Positions 1 to 8,745 of a stretch of DNA of 64,000 nt are shown piece after piece. Each line of letters begins with the position of its first letter. Position 1 is the stretch's first letter. The stretch spans positions 1,736,001-1,800,000 of the forward strand of contig NC_017668.1 of assembly GCF_000284515.1 (NCBI RefSeq), in the 5' to 3' direction. The stretch comes from Halobacillus halophilus DSM 2266. GTDB lineage: Bacteria; Bacillota; Bacilli; Bacillales; Halobacillaceae. Under the pieces are notes generated by a model. The model saw only the letters and a list, made by a program, of their open reading frames with translations. It made no database searches and had not been told where the DNA came from. The position numbers were made by a program, and so were the translations under genes.

Positions 1-2
1 TC

Positions 3-533
3 GTGAAAGACATTGAGAACGGATTTTTCTCTAGACTTTTGCTTACCCCTGCTTCGAGACTGGCTATTGTCCTCGGCCCTATTATTGCGGGAATGCTTCA
101 ATTATTTATCCAGACTTTATTGATTATCGGAATTGCATTCCTGCTGGGATTGGAAGTCGAAACAGGCTTTGGAGGTATTCTGTTTGTATTGTTAATCGCA
201 ATTGGATGGGGGCTTGCATTCGCCGGTTATTCCGCAGGAGTTGCGCTTCGTACGAAGAATGCACAGGCCGCACAGGCAGGGACATTTATCTTTTTCCCGC
301 TTATCTTTTTAAGCACCACCTTTGTCCCTTACGAGTTAATTGAAGCCCAGTGGCTGAAAGTGGCCGCCACTATAAACCCGACAACCTATATCTTTGAAAG
401 TATGCGGACGGTCTTAATTGATGGGTGGATCTTTTGGGATCTGATGCAGGGCGTCATTGCCATCGTGATCGCCTGCACCATTACGATTACCTTTGCCGCT
501 GTTTCAGCTAAGAAGGCTGTATCACGTGGTTGA
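3..533 (+). CDS. ABC-2 type transporter permease, C-terminal part (partial)
   Basis: The gene enters from upstream of the window, so the GTG at position 3 is not trusted as a start. The visible 176 residues begin with a cytoplasmic segment of the form GFFSRLLLTPASRL, typical of ABC-2 permeases just after their large first loop, followed by about five hydrophobic membrane segments. It should be the membrane subunit of an export-type ABC system (drug, polymer or carbohydrate). The ATPase partner is expected just outside the window. The substrate cannot be told from this fragment. Confidence 0.8.
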   Translation: MKDIENGFFSRLLLTPASRLAIVLGPIIAGMLQLFIQTLLIIGIAFLLGLEVETGFGGILFVLLIAIGWGLAFAGYSAGVALRTKNAQAAQAGTFIFFPLIFLSTTFVPYELIEAQWLKVAATINPTTYIFESMRTVLIDGWIFWDLMQGVIAIVIACTITITFAAVSAKKAVSRG

Positions 534-854
534 ATTAATGATAGTCCACAAGTCTTCCGTGCTATTCTAAGTCGATATTTATATGGAAGTTTGACAAGAA
601 AGAGCAAAGTCCTTTGGAGAGGCTTGCTCTTTTCTTGTTCCTTCTGGCCCCTTATAGGGATAGAACGCATTTTTTACATATTTGCTGGGTTTAAGAAGAA
701 CTTCCAGTTTATTTTATTGGAGTAAAGGTCTATGATGTATAAACCTTTTTATATTGATTATTTAGAGATTTTCTTGAATATCCTAAAAAATTGTTTTATA
801 AAGAGAATTTGGGTGAAAAAGATATACTATATTCTCAAAAAGAGGAGACTAACA

Positions 855-1835
855 ATGGAAAAAGTAAGATGGGGAATTATCGGTTGCGGTGATGTTACTG
901 AAGTAAAAAGCGGACCTGCGTTTGATTTAGCAGAAAACAGTTCATTGGAAGCGGTGATGAGGCGAAACGGAGATTTAGCGAAAGACTACGCTGAACGTCA
1001 TGGGGTACCAAAATGGTATGATCAAGCCGACGATTTAATAAACGATCCTGATGTGGATGCTGTTTATATTGCGACGCCTCCTGCCTCTCATAAAGAGTAC
1101 ACCCTGAAAGCAGCTGAAGCAGGCAAGCCTGTCTATGTGGAAAAACCAATGGCTTTAAATGTAGAGGAATGCAAGGAAATGGTAGAAGCTTGTAATCAAC
1201 AGCAAGTACCGTTGTATGTAGCCTTTTATAGACGTTCACTCCCTCGTTTTTTAAAAGTAAAAGAACTACTCGACAATAATGAAATCGGGGATATTCTTTT
1301 TATTTCCATACAGCAGACCCAAAAACTAGTGGAGAAAGATGAGAATGATAACCTGCCCTGGAGGGTTTTGCCTGAAGTAAGCGGTGGGGGCCTGTTTTAT
1401 GATGTAGCCTCTCATACACTGGATTTGGTTGATTATTTACTCGGTCCTATTAAAGAGGCAAAAGGGATCGCGTCCAACCAGGCGAAAGCTTATCCGGCAG
1501 AGGATATTGTAAGCGGAACCTTCCTTTTTGAGAGCGGCGTAATCGGAAATGGTGTCTGGAATTTTTCTTCTTACAAAAATGAGGATCTTAATCGAATCGT
1601 AGGCTCCAAAGGGGAGATTACTTTTTCTTCCTTTGATGAAAAACCGGTTACACTAATTAAAGAATCAGATACTAAACAGTTTATTATTGAACGGCCCAAA
1701 CATATTCAACAGCATCTCATTCAGGAGATTGTAGATGAACTGACAGGTAAAGGGAGCTCCCCAAGTACGGGTGAGACCGCTTTGCGTACCAATCGTGTGA
1801 TGGATGAACTGGTGAAAAATTACTATCAGAAATAA
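855..1835 (+). CDS. Gfo/Idh/MocA family oxidoreductase
   Basis: NAD(P)-dependent sugar or inositol-type dehydrogenase. The N-terminal Rossmann fold starts at once with WGIIGCGDV, and the family signature EKPMALN follows at about residue 98. I start at the ATG at 855, preceded by AGAGGAG, because an upstream in-frame ATG (732) adds about 40 residues that no family member has and lacks a ribosome site. The next gene, 26 bp on, belongs to the same family, so the two are probably co-transcribed and act on related substrates. The actual substrate is unknown. Confidence 0.85.
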   Translation: MEKVRWGIIGCGDVTEVKSGPAFDLAENSSLEAVMRRNGDLAKDYAERHGVPKWYDQADDLINDPDVDAVYIATPPASHKEYTLKAAEAGKPVYVEKPMALNVEECKEMVEACNQQQVPLYVAFYRRSLPRFLKVKELLDNNEIGDILFISIQQTQKLVEKDENDNLPWRVLPEVSGGGLFYDVASHTLDLVDYLLGPIKEAKGIASNQAKAYPAEDIVSGTFLFESGVIGNGVWNFSSYKNEDLNRIVGSKGEITFSSFDEKPVTLIKESDTKQFIIERPKHIQQHLIQEIVDELTGKGSSPSTGETALRTNRVMDELVKNYYQK

Positions 1836-1861
1836 ATAAGCGTACTAATAGGAGGATTTAA

Positions 1862-2908
1862 ATGCCACAACCCATTCGAATTGGAATTATTGGAGCGGGC
1901 GGAATTGCCAGAAGTGCTCATATTCCGAGTTATCAAAGCTATGGTCAGGACGTTGAGGTTATAGCTGTGGCTAACCATAATAAAGATAAAGCTGTAGAAT
2001 GTGCAGAAGAGTTTTCGATCCCCCATGCCTATGAAGATGAGCAACAGATGCTTGAAGAACAGGAACTGGATGCTGTCAGCATTTGTACCCCAAACAAATT
2101 CCACGCCTCTCAAGCTATTGCAGCTCTCCAAGCCGGATGCCACGTGCTTTGTGAGAAACCGCCGGCAATGACGGTGGAGGAAGTCGAGAAGATGACGTTA
2201 GAAGCAGAAAAGGTTGGGAAATTTTTAACCTATGGTTTTCATTTCCGTTTTCAACCTGAGGTGGAGACGTTAAAGAAATACATTGATGGTCATGAATTAG
2301 GCGAAATTTATGCAGCCCAGACGCATTATAACCGGAGAAGAGGAATCCCGGGCTGGGGCGTATTCACAAATAAAGAACTTCAGGGCGGAGGAACACTTAT
2401 CGATAATGGTGTTCATATGCTGGATACGGCCTTATATTTAATGGGATATCCAGAGCCTAAAACGGTTTTAGGGGCTACTTATCAAAAGATTGGTCAGCGT
2501 CCGGGAGTAGGTTTAATGGGTGAATGGGATTATGAAAACTTTTCGGTAGAAGATATGGCAAGGGGAATGATTACGTTTGAAAACGGTTCCTCTCTTATGT
2601 TTGAATCTACTTTTGCTGCAAACGTAGAAGAGCTGAGCAGCAAAAAAGTATCCGTTATAGGTGACGAGGGCGGAGCGGATCTTTTTCCATTAAAAATATT
2701 CCAGGAAAAATATGACACCCTGGTGGATACAACCCCTGCTTATGTAGAAAAACGAGATGCAAACGAATACCTTATTCATGATTTTATAGAATGTATTCTT
2801 CATAACAAACAACCATTAAGTAGTCCATCAGAAGGAGTGCGGATCCAGCAAATTATCCAGGCTCTTTACGAGTCAGCCAAAACAGGAGAAGCTGTGAATA
2901 TAAATTGA
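1862..2908 (+). CDS. Gfo/Idh/MocA family oxidoreductase (second copy)
   Basis: The 348-residue protein has the Rossmann motif GIIGAGGIARSAHI at the N-terminus and CEKPPAM around residue 97, which provides the conserved lysine of the family. An AGGAGG site lies 5 bp before the ATG. It is similar in plan but not closely identical to the preceding dehydrogenase, so this is an old pair rather than a recent duplication. The two form a small operon ended by the terminator near 3040. Substrate unknown; a role in sugar or inositol catabolism is inferred from the family only. Confidence 0.85.
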   Translation: MPQPIRIGIIGAGGIARSAHIPSYQSYGQDVEVIAVANHNKDKAVECAEEFSIPHAYEDEQQMLEEQELDAVSICTPNKFHASQAIAALQAGCHVLCEKPPAMTVEEVEKMTLEAEKVGKFLTYGFHFRFQPEVETLKKYIDGHELGEIYAAQTHYNRRRGIPGWGVFTNKELQGGGTLIDNGVHMLDTALYLMGYPEPKTVLGATYQKIGQRPGVGLMGEWDYENFSVEDMARGMITFENGSSLMFESTFAANVEELSSKKVSVIGDEGGADLFPLKIFQEKYDTLVDTTPAYVEKRDANEYLIHDFIECILHNKQPLSSPSEGVRIQQIIQALYESAKTGEAVNIN

Positions 2909-3036
2909 ATGCAATGAAGGCTATGTTCAAACTTGTGATTGATTTTCAAGAGGTTTATTAATCCACAAGGGAGCTTATCTGTAAGATCAATGAGGAGTTT
3001 TAGCAGAGCTTTAACTATAACTAAAAGCAGTTATTG

Positions 3037-3076
3037 GAAAGGAATTGTACTCAAAAGAGTATAATTCCTTTTTTGG
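3037..3076 (+). terminator. Rho-independent terminator
   Basis: AAAGGAATT and AATTCCTTT arms, extended by TACTC/GAGTA, enclose a short A-rich loop and run into TTTTTT. It lies 130 bp after the second oxidoreductase. The rest of the 2909-3209 gap holds nothing else I can support. Confidence 0.7.
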
Positions 3077-3209
3077 TTCTGTAAGAATGAAGAGCTTGCT
3101 TCTATTAACAAGTATATAAATAAATGAGCATTTGAACATTAAATCTTAGCAAATAATTTCTACATGAAATCCTATCCTCTACTCAAACTAGAAGTGGGAG
3201 GTTTCGTTT

Positions 3210-4133
3210 ATGAAATTAGCGAACATGTTTATTTTCTTATTGCTTATTTCCCCGTTTAGTCAAAAGGAGGAACTGGCCATCACGCATCAAGGGGAAGAAA
3301 TACTTACGATACATCCTGCAGACATTCTCATGGATCCTATTCTTCAGCCTTTTACAGACCATACTAAAGTGCATGAAATTATGGAACGGGTGGGGGAGCT
3401 CGTTCAAGAAGAGCCGGTGAACGCTAAAATAGGAAAGTCTGGGGAAATTGTAGCTGAAAAAACAGGTTATAAACTCGATAAACAAGACTTTTCTAAAAAC
3501 CTGTTTCATTCCTTGTACAGTCAGAGTGAGCATGAAATTGAAGTTCCAATAAACACCGTTCACCCGAAAGTAGACAGTGAGGTCCTTGCCAGTCTTCGTT
3601 CTCAAAAAATTGGTCATTATGATACGTATTTCAATTCCAATAACAAAGAACGGACCCACAATATTCGGTTGGCTGCTGAAAGTATCGACAGCACGGTAGT
3701 CTTTCCGGGGGAAACATTCTCTTTTAATGAAGTGGTTGGAAAACGAACGAAGGAAAAGGGATACATGCCTGCCCCGGTTATTGTGAGAGGTGAAGTGTCG
3801 GAAGGAATTGGCGGGGGAATCTGTCAGGTTTCTTCAACGATTTTTAACGCCGTAGACAATGCTGGTGTACAGATTGAACAGCGTTATTCCCACAGTAAAC
3901 GAGTGCCTTATGTACCTGAAGGCCGGGATGCAACGGTCAGCTGGTACGGCCCGGACTTCACATTTAAAAACATATATAATCAGCCATTACTGCTTCGTGC
4001 CAATGTATATGGAGGGCAGATGAGTGTTTCGGTTTATTCCTCAGATGTAATCAATTTCGAATCGAGGGAGATACCGGGCGCTTCAAAGAAACTGCCGGAG
4101 GAAACCGAAATAAAGCGACAGAAAGAGGAATAA
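3210..4133 (+). CDS. VanW family protein
   Basis: Secreted or surface-associated 307-residue protein with a short hydrophobic N-terminus (about residues 3-17) that may act as a signal or anchor. The C-terminal half carries the VanW-domain hallmarks: PGETFSFNEVVG, then GGGICQVSSTIFNA (about residues 205-218), then the RYSHSKRVPYVPEG segment. VanW proteins occur next to vancomycin-resistance genes but are widespread in Bacilli, and their function is unknown. Nothing nearby suggests glycopeptide resistance. AGTGGGAGG lies upstream of the ATG. Confidence 0.85.
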   Translation: MKLANMFIFLLLISPFSQKEELAITHQGEEILTIHPADILMDPILQPFTDHTKVHEIMERVGELVQEEPVNAKIGKSGEIVAEKTGYKLDKQDFSKNLFHSLYSQSEHEIEVPINTVHPKVDSEVLASLRSQKIGHYDTYFNSNNKERTHNIRLAAESIDSTVVFPGETFSFNEVVGKRTKEKGYMPAPVIVRGEVSEGIGGGICQVSSTIFNAVDNAGVQIEQRYSHSKRVPYVPEGRDATVSWYGPDFTFKNIYNQPLLLRANVYGGQMSVSVYSSDVINFESREIPGASKKLPEETEIKRQKEE

Positions 4134-4179
4134 AAGTTATTCCTTATAAAGATAAAATTACGGATAAGGAAGTGAAAAT

Positions 4180-4350
4180 ATGGATTGGGAGATAGCAGAA
4201 CTAACCGAACAACAAAAAAGAAGCATCATGGAGCTTGAGAGTGAGCTAGGGTATATATTGATCGCCTATGATAATGGGAAACATGGCTTTTCGACATCAA
4301 ATGATAAAGTGGAATACTACTCCATGCTTCATGGGACAGTTGAAGGCTAA
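4180..4350 (+). CDS. small hypothetical protein, 56 aa
   Basis: Short ORF beginning MDWEIAELTEQQ and ending MLHGTVEG, acidic and probably soluble. AAGGAAGTG is placed correctly before the ATG, and the gene follows the VanW-like gene by 46 bp, so it may share its transcript. No family recognised. Confidence 0.5.
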   Translation: MDWEIAELTEQQKRSIMELESELGYILIAYDNGKHGFSTSNDKVEYYSMLHGTVEG

Positions 4351-4455
4351 AGTACGGCACTTAGAAGGTGATTCTACGTTTACAAAAAAGTTACCAGCTA
4401 CAATTGCTTTTTCTGCTATACTATAAAGTAATTACACGTTAGGAGTTGATGTTTT

Positions 4456-4527
4456 ATGGCAAACACAATGAAGAAATTAAATTATGTATCCATCACATTA
4501 TACAGTGGAGGACCCATCAACTTCTGA
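4456..4527 (+). CDS. candidate 23-aa leader peptide upstream of rsgA
   Basis: ATG at 4456 with AGGAG ten bases upstream opens a 23-codon ORF (starts MANTMKKLNY, ends GGPINF) that stops at 4527, just 26 bp before the rsgA start. The stop codon lies in the loop between two complementary arms (4505-4513 and 4529-4537), which is where a leader peptide of a translational attenuator would end. Coding status is inferred from ribosome site and position only. Confidence 0.45.
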   Translation: MANTMKKLNYVSITLYSGGPINF

Positions 4528-4548
4528 CGTCCTCCGCGTTCAGGAGGA
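4505..4548 (+). promoter_or_regulatory. possible translational attenuator before rsgA
   Basis: Two mutually exclusive stems can form in the mRNA. GTGGAGGAC (4505-4513) can pair over 9 positions, one of them a G-T pair, with GTCCTCCGC (4529-4537), leaving the rsgA ribosome site free. Alternatively TCCTCC (4530-4535) can pair with GGAGGA (4543-4548), which is the rsgA Shine-Dalgarno sequence itself. A ribosome finishing the 23-codon leader ORF would cover the upstream arm. Only the pairing is seen; the switch is inferred. Confidence 0.4.
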
Positions 4549-4553
4549 ATTAA

Positions 4554-5597
4554 ATGAAACGGAACGAAAGAAAAGATTTTCATGAGCATTTTAGCAAACA
4601 GATGAACGAACAGGAACAAGCTGGACGTGTGGTTCGATCCACTCATGGGATCTACAGCATTGCAACAGAATCTAAGACCTATACGGGTACATTATCCGGC
4701 CGTTTTCATAATGAAATAACGGAGAATAGAGACTATCCAGCCGTAGGAGACTGGGTCATCTTTCAACCTTACGACAATAATTCTAAGGCTTTAATTCAAC
4801 GCATCCTGCAGAGAAGAACCCTTCTTTCCAGAAAAAAAGCAGGCACGGGGAACGAAGAGCAGATTATCGCTGCTAATATAGATGCTGTATTTATCGTTAC
4901 GGCTCTGACAAAAGAGTTTAACGTCAGAAGACTTGAGCGATACGTGCAGCAGGTATATGAGAGCGGTGCACGACCAGTAGTTGTTTGCACAAAACGTGAT
5001 CTTTGCGATACGGTCTCTGAAAAGCTGTGGCAGGTGGAGCGTGTTGCTCCCGGGGTTCCAGTTTATGCAGTGGACAGCTTGACGGGAGAAGGAATGGTTT
5101 CGCTACTTACAGAAGTTAACGAAGGAGAGACTATATCCTTAATAGGTTCTTCCGGAGTAGGTAAATCAACCTTAATTAATCGACTGCTTCATAAAGAAGT
5201 CCAGGCAACAAAAAATGTTCGTGAAAGCGATGAACGCGGGCGTCATACAACCACGCACAGGGAATTGTTTGAGCTGCCGGAAGGGGCCTTTATTATTGAT
5301 ACTCCCGGGATGCGAGAGTTACAGCTTTGGGGTGATCAGGAAACAACAGCGGGTACCTTTTCCGATATCGAAAACTTGAGCCAGCAATGTAAATTCAGGG
5401 ATTGCCAGCATGAGCAAGAACCAGGATGCGCAGTTCAGCAGGCTATTGCAGAGGGAGAGCTTGAAGCTGAACGGCTGAACAGCTTTAATAAACTGAAAAG
5501 AGAATTGCACCGTTTGGAGCTGAAAGATCAATACGGGACTCATCGAACGAATCGGATGCTTCATGGTCCTAATAAAGGAAAGATTTACCCCTCATAA
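4554..5597 (+). CDS. rsgA: ribosome small subunit-dependent GTPase A (RsgA family)
   Basis: Circularly permuted GTPase that acts in late 30S subunit maturation. In order: OB-fold (about residues 35-90), a G-domain with the G4 motif TKRD before the P-loop GSSGVGKST, the GRHTTTHRE switch I and DTPGM switch II, and a C-terminal zinc knuckle with spacing C-x4-C-x-H-x5-C near residue 280. At 347 residues it is longer than the usual ~295-residue Bacillus RsgA (YloQ/CpgA) and has a distinctive basic tail, so it may be a second paralog. The ribosome site GGAGG lies 6 bp before ATG and could be masked by the preceding stem. Confidence 0.9.
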   Translation: MKRNERKDFHEHFSKQMNEQEQAGRVVRSTHGIYSIATESKTYTGTLSGRFHNEITENRDYPAVGDWVIFQPYDNNSKALIQRILQRRTLLSRKKAGTGNEEQIIAANIDAVFIVTALTKEFNVRRLERYVQQVYESGARPVVVCTKRDLCDTVSEKLWQVERVAPGVPVYAVDSLTGEGMVSLLTEVNEGETISLIGSSGVGKSTLINRLLHKEVQATKNVRESDERGRHTTTHRELFELPEGAFIIDTPGMRELQLWGDQETTAGTFSDIENLSQQCKFRDCQHEQEPGCAVQQAIAEGELEAERLNSFNKLKRELHRLELKDQYGTHRTNRMLHGPNKGKIYPS

Positions 5598-5635
5598 AAA
5601 ATACCCCCATCTAAGATGGGGGTATTACTTTTTAT
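5598..5635. terminator. bidirectional terminator between rsgA and glnA
   Basis: Perfect arms ATACCCCCATC and GATGGGGGTAT (5601-5626) are flanked by A-tracts on the left and T-tracts on the right. It serves the two convergent genes. Confidence 0.85.
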
Positions 5636-6942
5636 TTGTTCATATATTTGTCGACTTCCCACTGGCTTACTTGAAGAGAATAGTCGGTCCATTCTTCTTC
5701 TTTATCATCAATATAAGCCTGCGCTGTGTGCTCACCTAGAGCCTCCAGAAGAACTTCATCCTTCTTAAGAGCTTCAATTGCCTCTTTTAAGTTTGTAGGA
5801 AGTGTTGGTACACTGTCGTCATCAACTTCATACAAGTTACGGCTTTCTGCTTCTCCTGCATCCAGTTCATTACGGATACCTTCAAGTCCAGCTTGAATAA
5901 GAACAGCCAGCGTCAAGTAAGGGTTTGCTGTAGGGTCCGGGTTACGCACTTCAAAACGTGTTCCTTTTCCACGTGTAGTCGGTACGCGCATCATACAGCT
6001 TCGGTTGGAGTGAGACCATGCTACACTGACCGGAGCCTCATACCCAGGAACTAGACGCTTGTACGAGTTAACGTTAGGATTGGTGATGGCAGCAATTCCG
6101 CTTGCATGATGCAGAATTCCGGCAATGAATTGTTTCATTGTCTTAGAAACGCCATCCTCAGCATCCTCATCAAAGAACGCACTATCGCCATCCTGGAATA
6201 GGGAAAGGTGGCAGTGCATACCGGAACCATTCTCACCAGTGATCGGCTTAGGCATGAATGTTGCGTGATAGTCATGGTTTGTTGCAATATCTTTTACAAC
6301 GTTTTTGAACGTTTGGATATTGTCTGCCGTTTTCAGCATGTTGTCAAAACGGAAGTTGATTTCGTGCTGACCCATGGCAACTTCGTGGTGAGAAGCTTCC
6401 ATTTCAAAGCCATATTTTTTCAGAGTACGTACGATGTCACGACGTACTTTATCTCCTTTATCTTTAGGGGAAGAGTCGAAATAACCAGCGCGGTCGTTGA
6501 ACTTTCTAACTGGATATCCGTCTTCATTAAGTTTAAATAGGAAGAATTCTGGTTCAGGACCTACGTTAACGGTATAGCCCATATCTTCCGCTTTTTGCAT
6601 AGCGCGTTTCAAAATATAACGAGGGTCACCTTCGAAAGGTGTACCGTCCGGCTTATAGATGTCGCAAATAAAGCGAGCACTTTGATCTTCGTCTACCAGG
6701 GAAGGCAGAACCAAGAACGTATCTAAGTCTGGAACAAGGTACATATCACTTTCTTGGATGTCAGAGAAACCTGAAATGGAAGAACTGTCAAACATAGCTT
6801 CTTCGTTTAATACCATATCTAGTTCATCGATAGGGAGTTCTACGTTTTTAGTTTCCCCAAGCATATCTGTAAATTCTAGTACGATGAATTCTACTTTGTG
6901 TGCTTGTACTTCCTGCTTAATCGTTTCTTTCGTGTAAGTCAT
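5632..6942 (-). CDS. glnA: type I glutamine synthetase, stand-alone paralog (glnA2-like)
   Basis: Makes glutamine from glutamate, ammonia and ATP; 436 residues. Catalytic signatures include GPEPEFFLFK, ASHHEVAMGQHEI, MPKP, NGSGMHCHLS, NPNVNSYKRLVPGYEAP and the RFEVRNPDPTANPYL segment. It matches the GSI-alpha type, without an adenylylation loop. Unlike the housekeeping Bacillus enzyme it is not preceded by glnR, and the residue aligning with the feedback-inhibition arginine Arg62 of B. subtilis GlnA is aspartate (D61 in GFSDIQESDMYL). H. halophilus has a comparable solitary glnA2 tied to osmolyte synthesis. GAGGG lies 6 bp before ATG. A GlnR/TnrA-type operator lies upstream at 7020-7036. Confidence 0.92.
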   Translation of the reverse strand: MTYTKETIKQEVQAHKVEFIVLEFTDMLGETKNVELPIDELDMVLNEEAMFDSSSISGFSDIQESDMYLVPDLDTFLVLPSLVDEDQSARFICDIYKPDGTPFEGDPRYILKRAMQKAEDMGYTVNVGPEPEFFLFKLNEDGYPVRKFNDRAGYFDSSPKDKGDKVRRDIVRTLKKYGFEMEASHHEVAMGQHEINFRFDNMLKTADNIQTFKNVVKDIATNHDYHATFMPKPITGENGSGMHCHLSLFQDGDSAFFDEDAEDGVSKTMKQFIAGILHHASGIAAITNPNVNSYKRLVPGYEAPVSVAWSHSNRSCMMRVPTTRGKGTRFEVRNPDPTANPYLTLAVLIQAGLEGIRNELDAGEAESRNLYEVDDDSVPTLPTNLKEAIEALKKDEVLLEALGEHTAQAYIDDKEEEWTDYSLQVSQWEVDKYMNK

Positions 6943-7019
6943 ACATTACCCTCTCTTTAATTTATTATGAGGAGTTTCGCTCCAAGGGAATTGGAGTAGA
7001 ACCTCACTTAGTTGGTGTA

Positions 7020-7036
7020 TGTAAGGAATTCTAACA
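7020..7036 (-). promoter_or_regulatory. GlnR/TnrA operator upstream of glnA
   Basis: TGTAAGGAATTCTAACA is an exact match to the GlnR/TnrA consensus TGTNA-N7-TNACA. It lies 78 bp before the glnA start and overlaps the proposed -10 box, which suggests repression under nitrogen excess. Confidence 0.75.
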
Positions 7037-7057
7037 CAAAGTGTTATTAGTTCTCAA
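7028..7057 (-). promoter_or_regulatory. probable sigma-A promoter of glnA
   Basis: Read on the minus strand, TTGAGA (7052-7057) is followed after 18 bp by TAGAAT (7028-7033). The -10 falls within the GlnR/TnrA box. Confidence 0.55.
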
Positions 7058-7194
7058 ACATCTTTTTTACTTTTACCCCGCATCCTTCCTCTTTAAACCT
7101 TCTCAGTTCAGTCATGCCACAGGATTTACGGATTTAAAAAAATTTTAGAAATATTTGAATCTCCTCATCGTATGCTTACTAGTAGAGGTGATAA

Positions 7195-7602
7195 ATGGTG
7201 AAGCGTACGTACTGGGTAATTCTTGGACAGGCAATAATGGTATTTATTTATCTATGGATCGCTTCTCTGTTATTCCAATATTTACAAATGAAAGCTAATG
7301 AAGCAGACAGCTTTTATTTGTATCTGTTATTTAGTCAGACTGCGTACATTCCTGTAGGCTTTTTAATGGGGGCAGGCTCACTGATAAGAGAGTGGAATAA
7401 TAGAGGGAGATTTAAAGTGAATAGATTTTTGATTGCTTTATTGGTAGTTCCTTCCCTTTATATATTATTTGTACCCTATTTTCTACCCTTTCCATCCTTA
7501 ACACCTACCATTATCTTAACAAATCCTTCAGCCGGAACCGTTATCCAAGTTATGGCAGGTTATGCTTTTGTTAAAAGCATTCATAAAATGAATGAACGTT
7601 AG
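7195..7602 (+). CDS. hypothetical membrane protein, 135 aa
   Basis: Four hydrophobic segments (about residues 8-30, 42-62, 77-97 and 104-126) with a charged loop REWNNRGRFKVN between the second and third, so probably an integral membrane protein. GAGGTG lies just before the ATG. It lies divergently from glnA and 134 bp before ppaC. No family recognised. Confidence 0.65.
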   Translation: MVKRTYWVILGQAIMVFIYLWIASLLFQYLQMKANEADSFYLYLLFSQTAYIPVGFLMGAGSLIREWNNRGRFKVNRFLIALLVVPSLYILFVPYFLPFPSLTPTIILTNPSAGTVIQVMAGYAFVKSIHKMNER

Positions 7603-7661
7603 GTCTCATGCCATTTTCTATCCGTATGGTGGTTGATTAATCGTTTATTGCAGCGATAAGA

Positions 7662-7690
7662 TGGACGAGAGGCTATTTTTGTCTTATAAT
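7662..7690 (+). promoter_or_regulatory. probable sigma-A promoter of ppaC
   Basis: TGGACG and TATAAT are separated by 17 bp, about 50 bp upstream of the gene. The -10 is perfect and the -35 matches four of six positions. Confidence 0.5.
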
Positions 7691-7742
7691 CGTCACTGTA
7701 AAAGACGTACATAACTACGCACATGGAGAAAGGAAGATGACA

Positions 7743-8666
7743 ATGAATAAAACATTAATTTTTGGTCATAAAAATCCTGACACGGATACCATTAGCTCAG
7801 CAATTGCTTATGCCGCTTTAAAAAATTCACTCGGCTTTGATACAGAGCCGGTACGTTTAGGAGAGATCGGCGGGGAGACTCAATACGCTCTCGACTATTT
7901 TGATGTAAAAGCACCGAGGCTGGTTGAGAAAGTATCCGACGAAGTGGAACAAGTTATACTGGTTGATCATAACGAGCGCCAGCAGAGTGTAGAAGATTTG
8001 GCAGAAGTTAAAGTTCTTGAGGTTATTGATCACCACCGTATTGCTAACTTCGAAACGGAGGGACCTCTTTACTATCGTGCTGAACCCGTGGGTTGTACGG
8101 CTACGATTTTAAACAAACTTTATAAAGAAAATAACAAAGAGATCTCTAAACCGATGGCCGGACTAATGCTTTCTGCCATTATTTCTGACTCTCTATTGTT
8201 TAAATCTCCAACGTGCACGGATGAGGACCGTCAGGCTGCTGAAGAACTAGCAGGTATTGCTGGCGTGAATGCAGAAGAGTACGGACTGGAAATGTTAAAA
8301 GCAGGTGCTGATATCAGCGGACTGTCTGCTGAAGAAGTTATTTCCCTTGATGCAAAAGAATTCTCAATGGGTGATAAAAATGTTGAAATCGCTCAGGTGA
8401 ATACCGTGGATACCGATGATGTTCTTGCTCGCAAAGCAGAACTTGAACAGGCTATGGAAAAAGCTGTAGCAGATAAAGGATCCGACTTGTTCTTATTGGT
8501 CGTAACGGATATCCTTACGAACAACTCCACAGTTGTAGCGGTTGGGAATAAAGAAGCGGTAGCTCAGGCGTTTAATGTCACATTAGACGGCAACCAGGCT
8601 GTACTTGAAGGTGTAGTTTCCCGTAAGAAACAAATCGTACCGCCGTTGAACCAATATTTCGCATAA
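7743..8666 (+). CDS. ppaC: manganese-dependent inorganic pyrophosphatase
   Basis: DHH-family soluble pyrophosphatase that hydrolyses PPi from biosynthetic reactions. The motifs are in order: [10 protein letters not shown] at the N-terminus, VDHNE near residue 75, the name-giving DHH in VIDHHRI near residue 97, and [10 protein letters not shown], followed by the DHHA2 domain with the basic SRKKQI motif near the C-terminus. The length, 307-309 residues, is normal. ATG at 7743 is 8 bp after AAAGGA; ATG 7737 is the alternative. It is monocistronic with two terminators behind it. Confidence 0.95.
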   Translation: MNKTLIFGHKNPDTDTISSAIAYAALKNSLGFDTEPVRLGEIGGETQYALDYFDVKAPRLVEKVSDEVEQVILVDHNERQQSVEDLAEVKVLEVIDHHRIANFETEGPLYYRAEPVGCTATILNKLYKENNKEISKPMAGLMLSAIISDSLLFKSPTCTDEDRQAAEELAGIAGVNAEEYGLEMLKAGADISGLSAEEVISLDAKEFSMGDKNVEIAQVNTVDTDDVLARKAELEQAMEKAVADKGSDLFLLVVTDILTNNSTVVAVGNKEAVAQAFNVTLDGNQAVLEGVVSRKKQIVPPLNQYFA

Positions 8667-8674
8667 AATTAAAA

Positions 8675-8737
8675 AACGATCCTTAAGTAAAAGGATCGTT
8701 CAAGGACCGCCGAGACTAACTCGGCGGTCTTTTTTTG
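8675..8737 (+). terminator. tandem terminators after ppaC
   Basis: First hairpin AACGATCCTT/AAGGATCGTT (8675-8700). Second hairpin GGACCGCCGAG/CTCGGCGGTCT (8704-8730), which runs into a T tract. Confidence 0.85.
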
Positions 8738-8745
8738 TTTTATCT

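Noticed and set aside
732-854. Upstream extension of the first Gfo/Idh/MocA protein from ATG 732.
   Set aside because: The added 41 residues are Lys/Ile/Tyr-rich, without ribosome site, while the ATG at 855 has AGAGGAG and begins at the Rossmann fold.
3210-4133. VanW-like gene as a sign of vancomycin resistance.
   Set aside because: No vanA/H/X/Y or ligase genes nearby, and VanW-domain proteins are common in harmless Bacilli.
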